A stretch of DNA of 64,000 nt from Streptomyces sp. NBC_01335 (GTDB taxonomy: Bacteria; Actinomycetota; Actinomycetes; Streptomycetales; Streptomycetaceae), in the NCBI RefSeq assembly GCF_035953295.1, contig NZ_CP108370.1, positions 3,811,001-3,875,000 of the forward strand, in the 5' to 3' direction. Within the stretch, counting starts at the first letter, position 1; the number at the start of each line of letters is the position of its first letter. The notes under the pieces were generated by a model, which did no database searches, was not told the origin of the DNA, and saw nothing but the letters and a program-made list of their open reading frames with translations. The translations under genes and the position numbers were made by a program. Shown piece after piece: positions 55,001 to 62,897 of the stretch.

Positions 55001-55339
55001 GCCGCTGACGACGAGGGGAACCGCGCGGCCCGACTTCACCAGGGTGAACCCGCCGGACACCGGGGTGAACGAGAGGTAGGCACCGGAGTCGGTGGCCCGG
55101 CCCTGCGCCCCGCCCGCACCCCGCGTCCCACCGGCACCCGTGGTGCCGAGGGGCGCCGCCAGGGCGGGTGAAGCACCGCCGAGCGAGAGAAGCGGGGACG
55201 CCAGGGCGCTCAGACCGAGGCCGAGGGCGAGAACGGACCTGCGGCTGGCGCGGCCCGGAGCGGGCGCGTCAGAAGAACCGGAGAGGCGGGGGTCCTCCTG
55301 CGAGTCCGGAATCTGCGGGCCCGGAATCTGTGATTCCAC
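52064..55339 (-). CDS. Secreted GH115-family xylan alpha-glucuronidase
   Basis: Removes (4-O-methyl-)glucuronic acid from internal xylose residues of glucuronoxylan. 1091 residues. The N-terminus has a Tat signal (SRRSVLALGLGLSALASP near residues 32-49). Catalytic-region blocks are YRGIFINDENPSLGTWAPKF near 258, LLRLKANYLWPAVWGRAFAE, TSHEAPMMRGIEEWNRH near 340, and LTDDNWGNIRKLP near 475. The C-terminal ~250 residues form accessory beta domains. The GTG has GGAGGT upstream. Plant-biomass degradation fits a soil saprophyte. No xylanase gene is adjacent. Confidence 0.92.
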   Translation of the reverse strand: MESQIPGPQIPDSQEDPRLSGSSDAPAPGRASRRSVLALGLGLSALASPLLSLGGASPALAAPLGTTGAGGTRGAGGAQGRATDSGAYLSFTPVSGGFTLVKSGRAVPLVVSGADHAGVIRAVGDLQSDIERVTGVRPAVVRKAGAGQREIAIVGTIGRSPLIDALVDAGKLDVSGIAGRWETSLQTVVERPMPGVDRAFVIAGSDQRGTIFGAYDVSRGIGVSPWYWWDDVVPEHRDQIHVRPGRHTQGTPSVKYRGIFINDENPSLGTWAPKFFGPGKAAGFEGGLNADFYARIFEVLLRLKANYLWPAVWGRAFAEDDPLNHATATAYGIVMGTSHEAPMMRGIEEWNRHAVAAVRDSAGNITTPGHDPYGGTGEWSFRRNSEALKAYWADGIRRMKEQDFEGVVTLGMRGNGDTSLPDGDGIELMSEIIASQRAIIADVTGDEKSVPQVWTLYKEVQRYWDRGLRVPDDVTVVLTDDNWGNIRKLPQLATDDRGGGYGLYYHFDYVGVGRNYKWVDTTSLPNMWDQLNQSYTYGNRNLWVTNVGDLKGNELSTQFFMEYAWSPARWDLDSLPEWELGYARQHFGEKQAERIAEVLSEYAHLQQIRKPELLNRRITLDPAKNPATDASAIVYDDRATPFSLVDHRELEWVTERWRTLAAKAREVGKRLPASSQDAWFELVGYEVEATANVYELREAQFTNLFYADQGRALTNELAARAEARLADDFALAKRFNTQVAGGKWDGFQTQPHIGYGDVDRYGSNAPWQQPELNNVALADEIYPAVKRIELPRAAGMGVAVEGSEDWWPGGGAGEAVLPVFSPYGNGPDPYLDVFNRGQAAFDYRITTGKSWLVVDRPRGRVTTQTRVTLRVDWKRAPQGVTRIPVTVSGPGGASVVVTAVVDRPRTPKSGLKGFVEAGGYVSMEAEHYSRAVGSGSVGWRRLPDVGRTAGGMEPFPVTAARQAAGRGPRLEYTLSLFTTGPVTVWAYLSPRNNPLSGDGLKYAVSFDDEAPATVNVTAVTGGDDGTMNVQWARATSDNVNRTATEHVITRPGEHVLKFWMIDPTVVVQKLVVDTGGLRPVYLGPPESLRLG

Positions 55340-55739
55340 GAATGACCTCCGATAAAAGTTTCGAGAAAAGAGTCGCCACCACGGACATGAGGGAGAGTTC
55401 GCAGGTCAGGGCCTCGAACAGCGCGAACCTGGGCACCCGACACCAGGATTCCGCAGCTCACCGATCTCTCCCTTATCGAGCCAAGGCGCCCGAATACGAG
55501 GAATTCCGACATCGAGCCGCCCGGGAGCCCTACGCCTGATCGAAACATTTCGAATATGTCCCCGCAATTTTCTGGAAACCTAAAGCCCGTCTTTTCCGGC
55601 GGTCAATCCCCTTGCACCAACCGATTCCGGAAAGGGCGGCACGGAAGCGGCCCGAACCACCGGGGGAGGGGGCCGAGGGGTGCCCAGGGTCACCCTCGAT
55701 CCCGTTGCCTTATTCGAACGCGTGTACGAACATGACTTC
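55340..55739. other. Promoter gap of GH115 and PrimPol genes
   Basis: Relatively A/T-rich for this window. A near-palindrome TCGAAACATTTCGA (55540-55553) and a TTTCGAGAAAAG element at 55359-55370 share TTTCGA and could bind a LacI- or GntR-type sugar repressor. No RNA or protein gene recognised. Confidence 0.4.
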
Positions 55740-56726
55740 ATGGCCCCCACCGACCGGCAGATCGCCACCCTGGCCCTGGCCCACGCGCTGAACGCCGCGG
55801 AGCGGGGGCTCCCCGTCATCCCGCTCACCGCCGACCGGCTCCCCGCTCTGCCTTCGCCGCACCGGGGCAGCACCGCGCGCACCGCCTGCACCGGCCACTG
55901 CGGGCGGCCCGGCCACGGGGTGCACGACGCGACCACCGACCCGGCGGCCGTCCGCGCGCTCTTCGCGGCCGCCCCGCACACCGCCGGATACGGCATCGCC
56001 TGCGGACAGGGCCCGCACCGCCTGATCGGCATCGACCTGGACGGGGACGACGACCTCGAACCGGCCGCCCGTACGGACACGGGCGCGGGTCCGGCTGCCC
56101 GTACGGACACGGGCGCGGGTCCGGGCGTGGGCGCGGGCGGGCAGTCGGACGGGGCGCTGCGCCAGCTCGCCCTCCAGCACCTCTTCGCCATCCCGCCGAC
56201 CCTCACCGTGCTCACCCCGGGCGGCGGCCGGCACCTCTGGCTGACCGTGCCCCCGGAGGTCGCCGTGGCCGGCTCGGCGAGCCGCCTCGCCCCCGGCGTC
56301 GACGTCCGCGGCACCGGCGGCTACCTCATCGGCCCCGGCTCGGTCACCCCGCACGGCACCTACCGCCTCGCCCCCGGTACCGCGCACCTCCCGCCGGCCC
56401 CCTGCCCGCGCGCCCTGCTGCGCCTGCTGACACCCCCGGCCCGCCGGGCCCGCAGAACCGGAGCCGGAGGCGGGCCCGGGGCCCGTGCGCCGCGCGGCCC
56501 CGAACACGGCGAAGGGCTGGTCCACTTCGTGCTGGCCGCCCGCTCCGGGCAACGCAACACCCGGCTGTTCTGGGCCGCCTGCCGTGCCTACGAGCACGGC
56601 TTCGGCGACGCCCTCGCCCCCGCCCTCGCCGAGGCGGCCGTACGCGCCGGACTCCCCGCCCACGAGGCCCGCGCCACCCTCGCCTCCGCCGCCCGGCTGG
56701 CGGCGGACCGCTCCGAGGCCGCCTGA
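55740..56726 (+). CDS. PrimPol (bifunctional DNA primase/polymerase N-terminal domain) protein
   Basis: 328 residues. Archaeo-eukaryotic-primase-type motifs: ALAHALNAAERGLPVIPLTA, GYGIACGQGPHRLIGIDLDG with the metal aspartates, TVLTPGGGRHLWLTVP, and PGVDVRGTGGYLIGPGS. No helicase domain follows, so it is a stand-alone PrimPol. An in-frame repeat encodes two ARTDTGAGP units near residues 117-138, inside the acidic loop. The ATG at 55740 is chosen because homology begins there; a GTG at 55680 would add 20 residues. Such genes often come from plasmids or phages, but no other mobile genes are close. Confidence 0.8.
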   Translation: MAPTDRQIATLALAHALNAAERGLPVIPLTADRLPALPSPHRGSTARTACTGHCGRPGHGVHDATTDPAAVRALFAAAPHTAGYGIACGQGPHRLIGIDLDGDDDLEPAARTDTGAGPAARTDTGAGPGVGAGGQSDGALRQLALQHLFAIPPTLTVLTPGGGRHLWLTVPPEVAVAGSASRLAPGVDVRGTGGYLIGPGSVTPHGTYRLAPGTAHLPPAPCPRALLRLLTPPARRARRTGAGGGPGARAPRGPEHGEGLVHFVLAARSGQRNTRLFWAACRAYEHGFGDALAPALAEAAVRAGLPAHEARATLASAARLAADRSEAA

Positions 56727-56870
56727 GGGCACCGGAGCGGCTTCCGCGGGACCCTGAGGCGGCGGCCAGGCCGAGGAGTAGGGTTCTCTCCGGTCTCCGC
56801 AGCCCGCAGGACCGGTGGACGCGAACCGCGTCACGTACACCCCGCCCCGCCCCGCAGAGATCGGCCTTCC

Positions 56871-58049
56871 ATGTCCGCCGCAGCACCCACCGCCCGGGAG
56901 CACGGCGACACCGGGACGGCCGACCGCACCCCACACCGGGACCCCGTCGGCTCCGGCCGGTCCGCGCTCCTCGCCGTCGCCCTCTTCCTCTGCGTACGGG
57001 CACTCGGCCTCGCCGCCCTGGCCGTACGCGCCGACTCGATGGGCAAGAGCCCGCGCGTGCTGCTGTCGGAGCGCTGGGACTCCCTCTGGTACACCCGGGT
57101 CGCCGAGCACGGCTACGCCTTCACCCTGAACGCGCCGGACGGCCGCTCCCTGTCGAGCACGGCCTTCTTCCCCCTGCTCCCCTGGCTGGAGCGGTCCGTC
57201 CGCGCGGTGACGGGCCTGAGCCTGCCCGCCGCCGGACTGCTGGTCACCGCCCTCGCCTCGGCCCTCGCCGCCTGGGCGGTCTTCCTCGTGGTGCGCCACG
57301 CGTACGGCGACCGGGCCGGAGTCGTCTGCGTGGTGCTGTGGGCGGCCGTGCCGGTCGGCATCGTCCAGTCGATGGCGTACAGCGAAGCCCTCTTCACCGC
57401 CCTCGCCGCCTGGGGGCTCCTGTGCGTGCTCCGCGAGCGGTGGGTGCTCGCGGGCATCCTGGCGAGCCTCGCGGGCCTGACCCGCCCGGTCGGACTCGCC
57501 GTCACCGCGGCCCTGTTCCTCGCGGTCCGGCTCCACATCCGCTCCGGGACCGGCACCACCCGGACCCGGACGCGGGCCGTCCTCGGCTGCCTGATCGCAC
57601 CGGTGGGCGCCGCCGCGTACATCCTCTGGGTGGGCGCCCGGCGCGGACACGTGCTCGGCTACCTCGACGTGCAGGACGAGTGGGGCAACGGCTTCGACGG
57701 CGGCTGGGCCTTCGCCCGCTTCCTGACCGGCGGCTCCACGGCACTCGCCGTACTCGCCCTCGCCGCCCTGCTGCTCCTGGCGTACTGGCCCCACCACATC
57801 GGCGCGAAGCAGCTCCAGCCCCCGCCGCTGATCGCCTACTCGGCCCTCGTCACCCTGCTCGCCGTCGGTGCCTCGGGCTACTTCGGCTCCAAACCCCGCC
57901 TGCTCCTCCCCGCGTTCCCCCTCCTGATCCCCCTCGCCGTCGCCCTCACCAGGCGCCGCCCCGCCCTCACCTGGACCGTCCTCACCACCCTGACCGGCGC
58001 CTCGGCGGTGTACGGCGCGTACTGGCTCACGGGGTCGGGGCCGCCGTAG
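56871..58049 (+). CDS. PIG-V-like integral membrane mannosyltransferase
   Basis: 392 residues with about 9-10 membrane helices. The first extracytoplasmic loop carries LLSERWDSLWYTRVAEHGYA, the W-D-x-x-W/H region of GT-C enzymes of the PIG-V class, and TAFFPLLPWLERSV follows. SMAYSEALFTALAAWGLL is another conserved helix. Likely uses a polyprenyl-phosphate mannose donor; acceptor unknown. ATG start with only a weak ribosome site. It follows the PrimPol gene by 144 bp. Confidence 0.78.
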   Translation: MSAAAPTAREHGDTGTADRTPHRDPVGSGRSALLAVALFLCVRALGLAALAVRADSMGKSPRVLLSERWDSLWYTRVAEHGYAFTLNAPDGRSLSSTAFFPLLPWLERSVRAVTGLSLPAAGLLVTALASALAAWAVFLVVRHAYGDRAGVVCVVLWAAVPVGIVQSMAYSEALFTALAAWGLLCVLRERWVLAGILASLAGLTRPVGLAVTAALFLAVRLHIRSGTGTTRTRTRAVLGCLIAPVGAAAYILWVGARRGHVLGYLDVQDEWGNGFDGGWAFARFLTGGSTALAVLALAALLLLAYWPHHIGAKQLQPPPLIAYSALVTLLAVGASGYFGSKPRLLLPAFPLLIPLAVALTRRRPALTWTVLTTLTGASAVYGAYWLTGSGPP

Positions 58050-58247
58050 GCGCGTGGCGGCGGGGAGCTGCCCGTACGGGACCGGGGAGGCGGAGCCGGC
58101 GGAATCGCGGGGTCCGGCTCAGAAGCTCCTCAAGACTTCCCGCTTCGGCTCCCCCGGGCACGGGCGGGATGCGACGTTCGTCTTCCACGCCGTACGGCAC
58201 ACGGCCGCACGGCGGACGACTGCCCACGGGCAGCAGAGGAGACCGAC

Positions 58248-58358
58248 ATGCTGGCAACGCTGCGCCCCGGCGAAGTGATCGTCATCGTCATCACCTTCAT
58301 CGTTCTCGCGGGACTCGGAGCGCTCACCCTCCGGCGGCTCGGGGGCCGCAGGCGGTAG
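58248..58358 (+). CDS. 36-residue single-pass membrane protein
   Basis: MLATLRPGEVIVIVITFIVL then AGLGALTLRRLGGRRR. One membrane helix (~9-25) with a positively charged C-terminus, predicting N-out/C-in. AGAGGAG lies 6 nt before the ATG, one of the better ribosome sites nearby, which is the main argument that it is real. Function unknown. Confidence 0.5.
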   Translation: MLATLRPGEVIVIVITFIVLAGLGALTLRRLGGRRR

Positions 58359-58432
58359 CCGTCCTCGGGGTCCCGGCGGGCGCGCGGAGGAACGACCGCC
58401 ACCGAGCTCCTCGCGCGCCGGCCGTCACCGCA

Positions 58433-58882
58433 CTACTTCGGGCATCCGCACGCGCAGTGCCCTGTGTCACCGGCCGGAGCGCCGGGCGTGCGCGGGGGCG
58501 GAGAGACCCCACGACGGTGGAGCCGGCATTCAAGACGCGTGCCCCGTAGTTCCATGTGGGCTTCGAGCAGCCTCAGAGCCATCTCGTGACGTGTCTGGAA
58601 GGCCAGGTGGTACGGGGTCAGGCCCTCTCGGGAGGGCTTCGCGGGGTCCGCGCCGTAGGCCAGCAGTACGGCAGTGCAGGCGGCGTTCAGCGGATCACCG
58701 CTCTGGACCGCTCCGTCCGACTCTCCGTCGATGGCCCGGAGCAGCGGCGTCCAGCCGTTGGAGCCGTCGTACTCATCCGGGTCGTGGCCGGCGTGCAGGA
58801 GCCGGGTCAGCTCCGCCAAGTCGTCCATCTCCACCGCGAGGTGGACGGGCGACATCTCGTACTGGTCCGCGTCGTCGGTCAC
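58433..58882 (-). CDS. Ankyrin-repeat protein
   Basis: 149 residues. Two to three ankyrin repeats: SPVHLAVEMDDLAELTRLLH, NGWTPLLRAIDGESDGA leading to CTAVLLAYGADPAKPSREGL, and TPYHLAFQTRHEMALRLLEA. Ankyrin folds mediate protein contacts; the partner is unknown. The C-terminal 35 residues are basic and Cys-containing. The GTG at 58882 is preferred; TTG 58894 and ATG 58855 are alternatives, none with a strong ribosome site. Transcription from tRNA-Ser is blocked by the terminator at 58982-59018. Confidence 0.75.
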   Translation of the reverse strand: MTDDADQYEMSPVHLAVEMDDLAELTRLLHAGHDPDEYDGSNGWTPLLRAIDGESDGAVQSGDPLNAACTAVLLAYGADPAKPSREGLTPYHLAFQTRHEMALRLLEAHMELRGTRLECRLHRRGVSPPPRTPGAPAGDTGHCACGCPK

Positions 58883-58981
58883 GGCGCGATCCAACCAGGC
58901 CGGGTCCGCGCCCTCGCGTACGGGCCCGGAGAACCGGACGACCGCGGCGGACAGCGCTCACCGGCGAACACTGGCCATGCC

Positions 58982-59018
58982 GAAGGCCCCCGACCGATGT
59001 ACCTGGTCGGGGGCCTTC
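58982..59018 (-). terminator. Terminator of tRNA-Ser(UGA)
   Basis: GAAGGCCCCCGACC pairs with GGTCGGGGGCCTTC, 9-nt loop, directly downstream of the tRNA on the leftward strand. Confidence 0.9.
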
Positions 59019-59026
59019 AACCTGCG

Positions 59027-59111
59027 CGGTGGGTGTGGGATTTGAACCCACGGTGACTCGCGCCACGACGGTTTTCAAGACCGTTCCCTTAGGCCGCTCG
59101 GGCAACCCACC
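59027..59111 (-). tRNA. tRNA-Ser (anticodon UGA)
   Basis: 85 nt; acceptor GGTGGGT/ACCCACC, discriminator G, anticodon loop CTTGAAA (TGA), long variable arm, T-loop GGTTCAAATCC. Confidence 0.97.
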
Positions 59112-59165
59112 CCGGCCCCCGGAGCGACGGGGTCGCCGCCGGGGAACGGCCTACAGCCTAGCCGG

Positions 59166-60932
59166 TCAGCTGTCGCCCTTGCGCTCGCCCAGGGTGAGTT
59201 CGACGGTGGACTCCTTGCCGTCGCGCTCGTACGTCAGCGTGACCCGGTCGCCCGGCTTGTGGGTCCAGATCTCGCCGATGAGGGTCGGGCCGCTGTCGAC
59301 GGGGGTGTCGTTGAACTTGGTGATGACGTCGCCCGCCTTCAGGCCCGCCTTGGCGGCGGGGCCGCCCGCGGCGACGGCGGAGGTGCTGCCGGAGCCCTGG
59401 TCGGAGATGACCGCGCCGTCGCCGTTCTCCGACATGGTGACCGTCGCGCCGATGACCGGGTAGACGGGCTGGCCGGTCTTGATGAGCTGCTCGGCGACGT
59501 TCTTCGCCTGGTTGATCGGGATGGCGAAGCCGAGGCCGATGGAGCCGGCCTGGGTCTGGCCGGACGAACTGCCGGTCGACTGGATGGCGGAGTTGATGCC
59601 GATGACCGCGCCGCTGGCGTCGAGCAGCGGGCCGCCGGAGTTGCCCGGGTTGATCGAGGCGTCGGTCTGCAGGGCGCTCATGTAGGAGCTGCTGCTGGAG
59701 GCGGAACCGTCGCTGGAGGCGACCGGGCGGTTCTTCGCGCTGATGATGCCGGTGGTGACCGTGTTCGACAGGCCGAAGGGGGCGCCGATCGCGATGGTCG
59801 AGTCGCCGACCGCCACGTTGTCGGAGTTGCCGAGGGCCAGCGGGTTCAGGCCGGACGGGGCGTTCTTCAGCTTGATGACGGCGACGTCGTAGCCCTCGGC
59901 GCGGCCGACCACCTCGGCTTCGTACTTCTTGCCGTTGGAGAAGGTCGCGGTCAGCTGGCCGCTCTCCGCCGCGGAGGCCACCACGTGGTTGTTGGTGAGG
60001 ATGTGGCCTTCCTTGTCGTACACGAAGCCGGTGCCCGTGCCGCCCTCGCCGTCGCCGTTCTGGGCGTCGATCGTGACCACGCTGGGAAGGGACTTGGCGG
60101 CCACGCCCGCCACCGTGCCGTCGGCGCGCTTGAGCGCCTTGGGGGTGTCGGCGGCGCTGATCGTCGTCGAACCGGAGGAGCCGCCGTCGTTGCTGTCGGC
60201 GGCCCAGAAGCCGAGTGCGCCGCCGATGCCGCCGGCGACCAGGGCCGTCGCGGCGACCAGCGCGACGAGCCCGCCCGCCCGGCGCTTGCGGGGGCCCTTG
60301 GGGGCCTGCTCGGCGGAGGCGCCCCAGACCTCGCCGCCATGACCGCCGTCGCCGCCGGCGGCGTACGCCGGGACGGCCGGCGGGGCCGGGGGCGGCCACG
60401 AACCGGCGGGCGCGGCGGTGTGCGGCGCGGGGTACGCCGGGGCGGCCTGCGGCGCCGGGTAGGCGGGCGGAGGCGTGTGCGGCGCCGGGGTGTGCGGCTG
60501 GAGGGGCTGCGTCGCGTCGGCCGCCGGGGCGTGCGCGGGCGCCTGCGGCTGCTCCGGAGCCGGGGCGTGCGCCGGCTCGACGACCGGCTGCACCGCGGTC
60601 GGCTGCCCGGGAGCCCCGGCGGGCTCGGCCGGGGCGGCCGGTGCGGGAGTGGTGCCGTACGGTCCGGCGGGCTCGGCCGACGGGGAGGTGTCGTCGGCCC
60701 GGCCGTCCACGTACGGCGGTTCCTGGGGCTGCTCGGCGTGCGCGGCGGGCCCGGACGGGCCCTGCGGCGCCGGAGCCGCGTCTTCCTGATGCGCCGTCGC
60801 CGGTGCCTCGGACGCCGGGGGTGCCTCCCGGCGGGGGTCCTCAGGAGCGGCGGCCGGCACGGGAGGTGCTGACGGAGCGGGCGGTACGGCGGGGACCGCG
60901 GCGCCCTCGTGGCCCTCGTTCTCGGTGCTCAC
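59166..60932 (-). CDS. HtrA/DegP-like membrane-anchored serine protease with PDZ domain
   Basis: 588 residues. A Pro/Ala-rich cytoplasmic N-terminus (~1-212) precedes KGPRKRRAGG and one membrane helix (~218-243). The trypsin-like domain (~265-480) has catalytic His in HILTNNHVVAS, Asp in YDVAVIKLKN and Ser in NPGNSGGPLLD. A PDZ domain (~490-585) follows (AAKAGLKAGDVITKFND). It should degrade or chaperone misfolded proteins at the outer membrane face. GTG start with GAGGAG upstream. A TCTGGGC-N9-GCCCAGA repeat at 60988-61010 may be an operator. Confidence 0.93.
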   Translation of the reverse strand: MSTENEGHEGAAVPAVPPAPSAPPVPAAAPEDPRREAPPASEAPATAHQEDAAPAPQGPSGPAAHAEQPQEPPYVDGRADDTSPSAEPAGPYGTTPAPAAPAEPAGAPGQPTAVQPVVEPAHAPAPEQPQAPAHAPAADATQPLQPHTPAPHTPPPAYPAPQAAPAYPAPHTAAPAGSWPPPAPPAVPAYAAGGDGGHGGEVWGASAEQAPKGPRKRRAGGLVALVAATALVAGGIGGALGFWAADSNDGGSSGSTTISAADTPKALKRADGTVAGVAAKSLPSVVTIDAQNGDGEGGTGTGFVYDKEGHILTNNHVVASAAESGQLTATFSNGKKYEAEVVGRAEGYDVAVIKLKNAPSGLNPLALGNSDNVAVGDSTIAIGAPFGLSNTVTTGIISAKNRPVASSDGSASSSSSYMSALQTDASINPGNSGGPLLDASGAVIGINSAIQSTGSSSGQTQAGSIGLGFAIPINQAKNVAEQLIKTGQPVYPVIGATVTMSENGDGAVISDQGSGSTSAVAAGGPAAKAGLKAGDVITKFNDTPVDSGPTLIGEIWTHKPGDRVTLTYERDGKESTVELTLGERKGDS

Positions 60933-61130
60933 AGCTCTTTACTCCTCGGTTCCACTCGGCGTTCGGCAAGAGATCCGCTCTGCAGTGTCTGGGCCCAAGC
61001 TTTGCCCAGAACACGTCAGGCCACTGTAAACAGGACCTGTGCATCCGCACGCCAATCTTTACATCAGACAAAACGGCACTCCCGGCACAAGGAACGCACA
61101 GCCGTCGCGTCGCGGTGACACCATGACGCG

Positions 61131-61958
61131 GTGACCGACGCACACCAGCCCTCCAGCCCGCCGTCCATCCAGGTCGTGGCCCATCGAGGAGCCTCCGACG
61201 ACGCCCCCGAACACACCCTGGCCGCGTACCGGAAAGCCATCGAGGACGGCGCGGACGCGCTGGAGTGCGATGTCCGGCTCACCGCCGACGGACAGCTCGT
61301 CTGTGTGCACGACCGGCGGGTCAACCGCACCTCAAACGGTCGCGGCGCGGTCTCCGCACTCGAACTCTCGGAACTCGCCGCGCTCGACTTCGGCTCCTGG
61401 AAGGACCGCGAGGAGTCCCCCGACTGGGACCCGGTGCCCGGCGAGCTCACCTCCGTACTCACCCTGGAACGCCTGCTGGAGCTGGTCACCGAGGTACGGG
61501 CGGCGGGCCGGCCGGTCCAGCTCGCCATCGAGACCAAGCACCCCACCCGCTGGGCCGGGCAGGTGGAGGAGCGGCTGCTGCGCCTGCTCAAGGAGTTCGG
61601 CCTCGACGCCCCGCCGGCCGAAGGCCCCTCGCCGGTCCGCGTCATGAGCTTCTCCGCCCGGTCCCTGCACCGGGTCCGCACCGCGGCCCCCACCCTGCCC
61701 ACCGTCTACCTGATGCAGTTCCTCACCCCCCGCCTGCGGGACGGGCGGCTGCCCGTCGGCACGCGGATCGCCGGGCCGGGAATGCGGATCGTACGCAACC
61801 ACCCCGACTACGTCCGCCGGCTGCACCGCGCCGGGCACCAGGTGCACGTCTGGACCGTGAACGACCCGGAGGACGTGGCCCTCTGCGCCGAGCTGGGCGT
61901 CGAGGCGATCATCACCAACCGGCCGAAACGGGTACTTTCCCAGCTCGGACGCCCGTAA
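61131..61958 (+). CDS. Glycerophosphodiester phosphodiesterase (UgpQ type)
   Basis: Hydrolyses glycerophosphodiesters to glycerol-3-phosphate and an alcohol. 275 residues, cytoplasmic (no signal peptide). Active-site blocks: VVAHRGASDDAPEHTLAAYR, ALECDVRLTADGQLVCVHDR, LAIETKHPTRW, VHVWTVNDPEDV and the terminal VEAIITNRPKRVL. GTG start; CACCAT lies 6 nt upstream and could be the -10 of a leaderless message. Diverges from the htrA-like gene. Confidence 0.93.
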   Translation: MTDAHQPSSPPSIQVVAHRGASDDAPEHTLAAYRKAIEDGADALECDVRLTADGQLVCVHDRRVNRTSNGRGAVSALELSELAALDFGSWKDREESPDWDPVPGELTSVLTLERLLELVTEVRAAGRPVQLAIETKHPTRWAGQVEERLLRLLKEFGLDAPPAEGPSPVRVMSFSARSLHRVRTAAPTLPTVYLMQFLTPRLRDGRLPVGTRIAGPGMRIVRNHPDYVRRLHRAGHQVHVWTVNDPEDVALCAELGVEAIITNRPKRVLSQLGRP

Positions 61959-62111
61959 TCACCCCTCCCCCGAGCCGTCACAGGGAGTGCACCGGCGCAT
62001 TCGATACGTGCACGCCCGTTACGAGTGCGTCACCGGAGAGGCTCTGACCGGTTTCCGGCGCAGCTCAGAGGGGCATCCCCTTCGTGGCGTGGGGCAAAGG
62101 AGGTCTCGGGG

Positions 62112-62654
62112 GTGACGTTGGTGGTGGCACAAGAAGTGCCCACGTCGTCGAGCATGGCCGTTCCTCACGGCCCTGCGGGCGTGAGGCAGGCGCGGCACCG
62201 TATGCGCGCGCAACTGCGGGACAACGGGGTCTCGGACACGGTCGTCGACGACGCGGTCCTGATCCTTTCCGAACTCCTCAGCAACGCCTGCCGGCACGGC
62301 AGGCCACTGGGGCAGCACGTGGACGTCGGTGACGGCGACGTCCGCGCCGCGTGGCACGTGGACCGCCGGGGCGGCCTGACCGTGGAGGTCACCGACGGAG
62401 GCGGGCCGACGCGGCCCATCCCCTCCACCCCCTCGGTGACGGCCCGGGGCGGACGCGGGCTGAACATCATCAGTGCCCTCTCCGAGAAGTGGGGCGTCAG
62501 GGACGACGCCCCGGGCGAGGTCACGGTCTGGGCGCTGGTGGCGGCGGAGGAACGGTTCGACGGACTGGCGGGGCTCGACGGCCTCCCGGGGTTCCCCGCG
62601 CTGCCGGGATTCGAGGGTTTCGAGGGACTGGACCTCGACGGGCTGACGGCCTGA
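62112..62654 (+). CDS. RsbW/SpoIIAB-like ATP-binding protein
   Basis: 180 residues with a GHKL ATPase core: the N-box in VLILSELLSNACRHGRPLG near 55, VTDGGGPTRPIPS, and GGRGLNIISALSEKWGV near 115. Streptomycetes encode many such proteins; some are anti-sigma factors, others have no known partner. A perfect AAAGGAGGT lies 7 nt before the GTG, predicting strong translation. The C-terminal ~30 residues are an unusual LDGLPGFPALPGFEGFEGLD low-complexity tail. No anti-anti-sigma gene is adjacent. Confidence 0.87.
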   Translation: MTLVVAQEVPTSSSMAVPHGPAGVRQARHRMRAQLRDNGVSDTVVDDAVLILSELLSNACRHGRPLGQHVDVGDGDVRAAWHVDRRGGLTVEVTDGGGPTRPIPSTPSVTARGGRGLNIISALSEKWGVRDDAPGEVTVWALVAAEERFDGLAGLDGLPGFPALPGFEGFEGLDLDGLTA

Positions 62655-62897
62655 GAGAGCCGCACACCTGAAAGCCGCACGGCTGACCGCACCAAGGGCC
62701 TGACGACAGGTCCGTACGGCATGGCCGGGCACACGCACCGGTGGCAGAGCCGGACGACGGGGTCCGGCACCGAACCACGTACCGGAACCCCGCACCACGA
62801 GGGGCGGGGAGGCGCCGGTCGGCGGTCCGGTCCGAAGCGCGGAAGGCACTAGGCTCGCGCCTCAGACCGCACCGTCGCAACCGGGAGAATGCCGACC

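Noticed and set aside
55740..56726. Plasmid or prophage island around the PrimPol gene
   Set aside because: No integrase, capsid, helicase or transfer genes nearby; neighbours look chromosomal.
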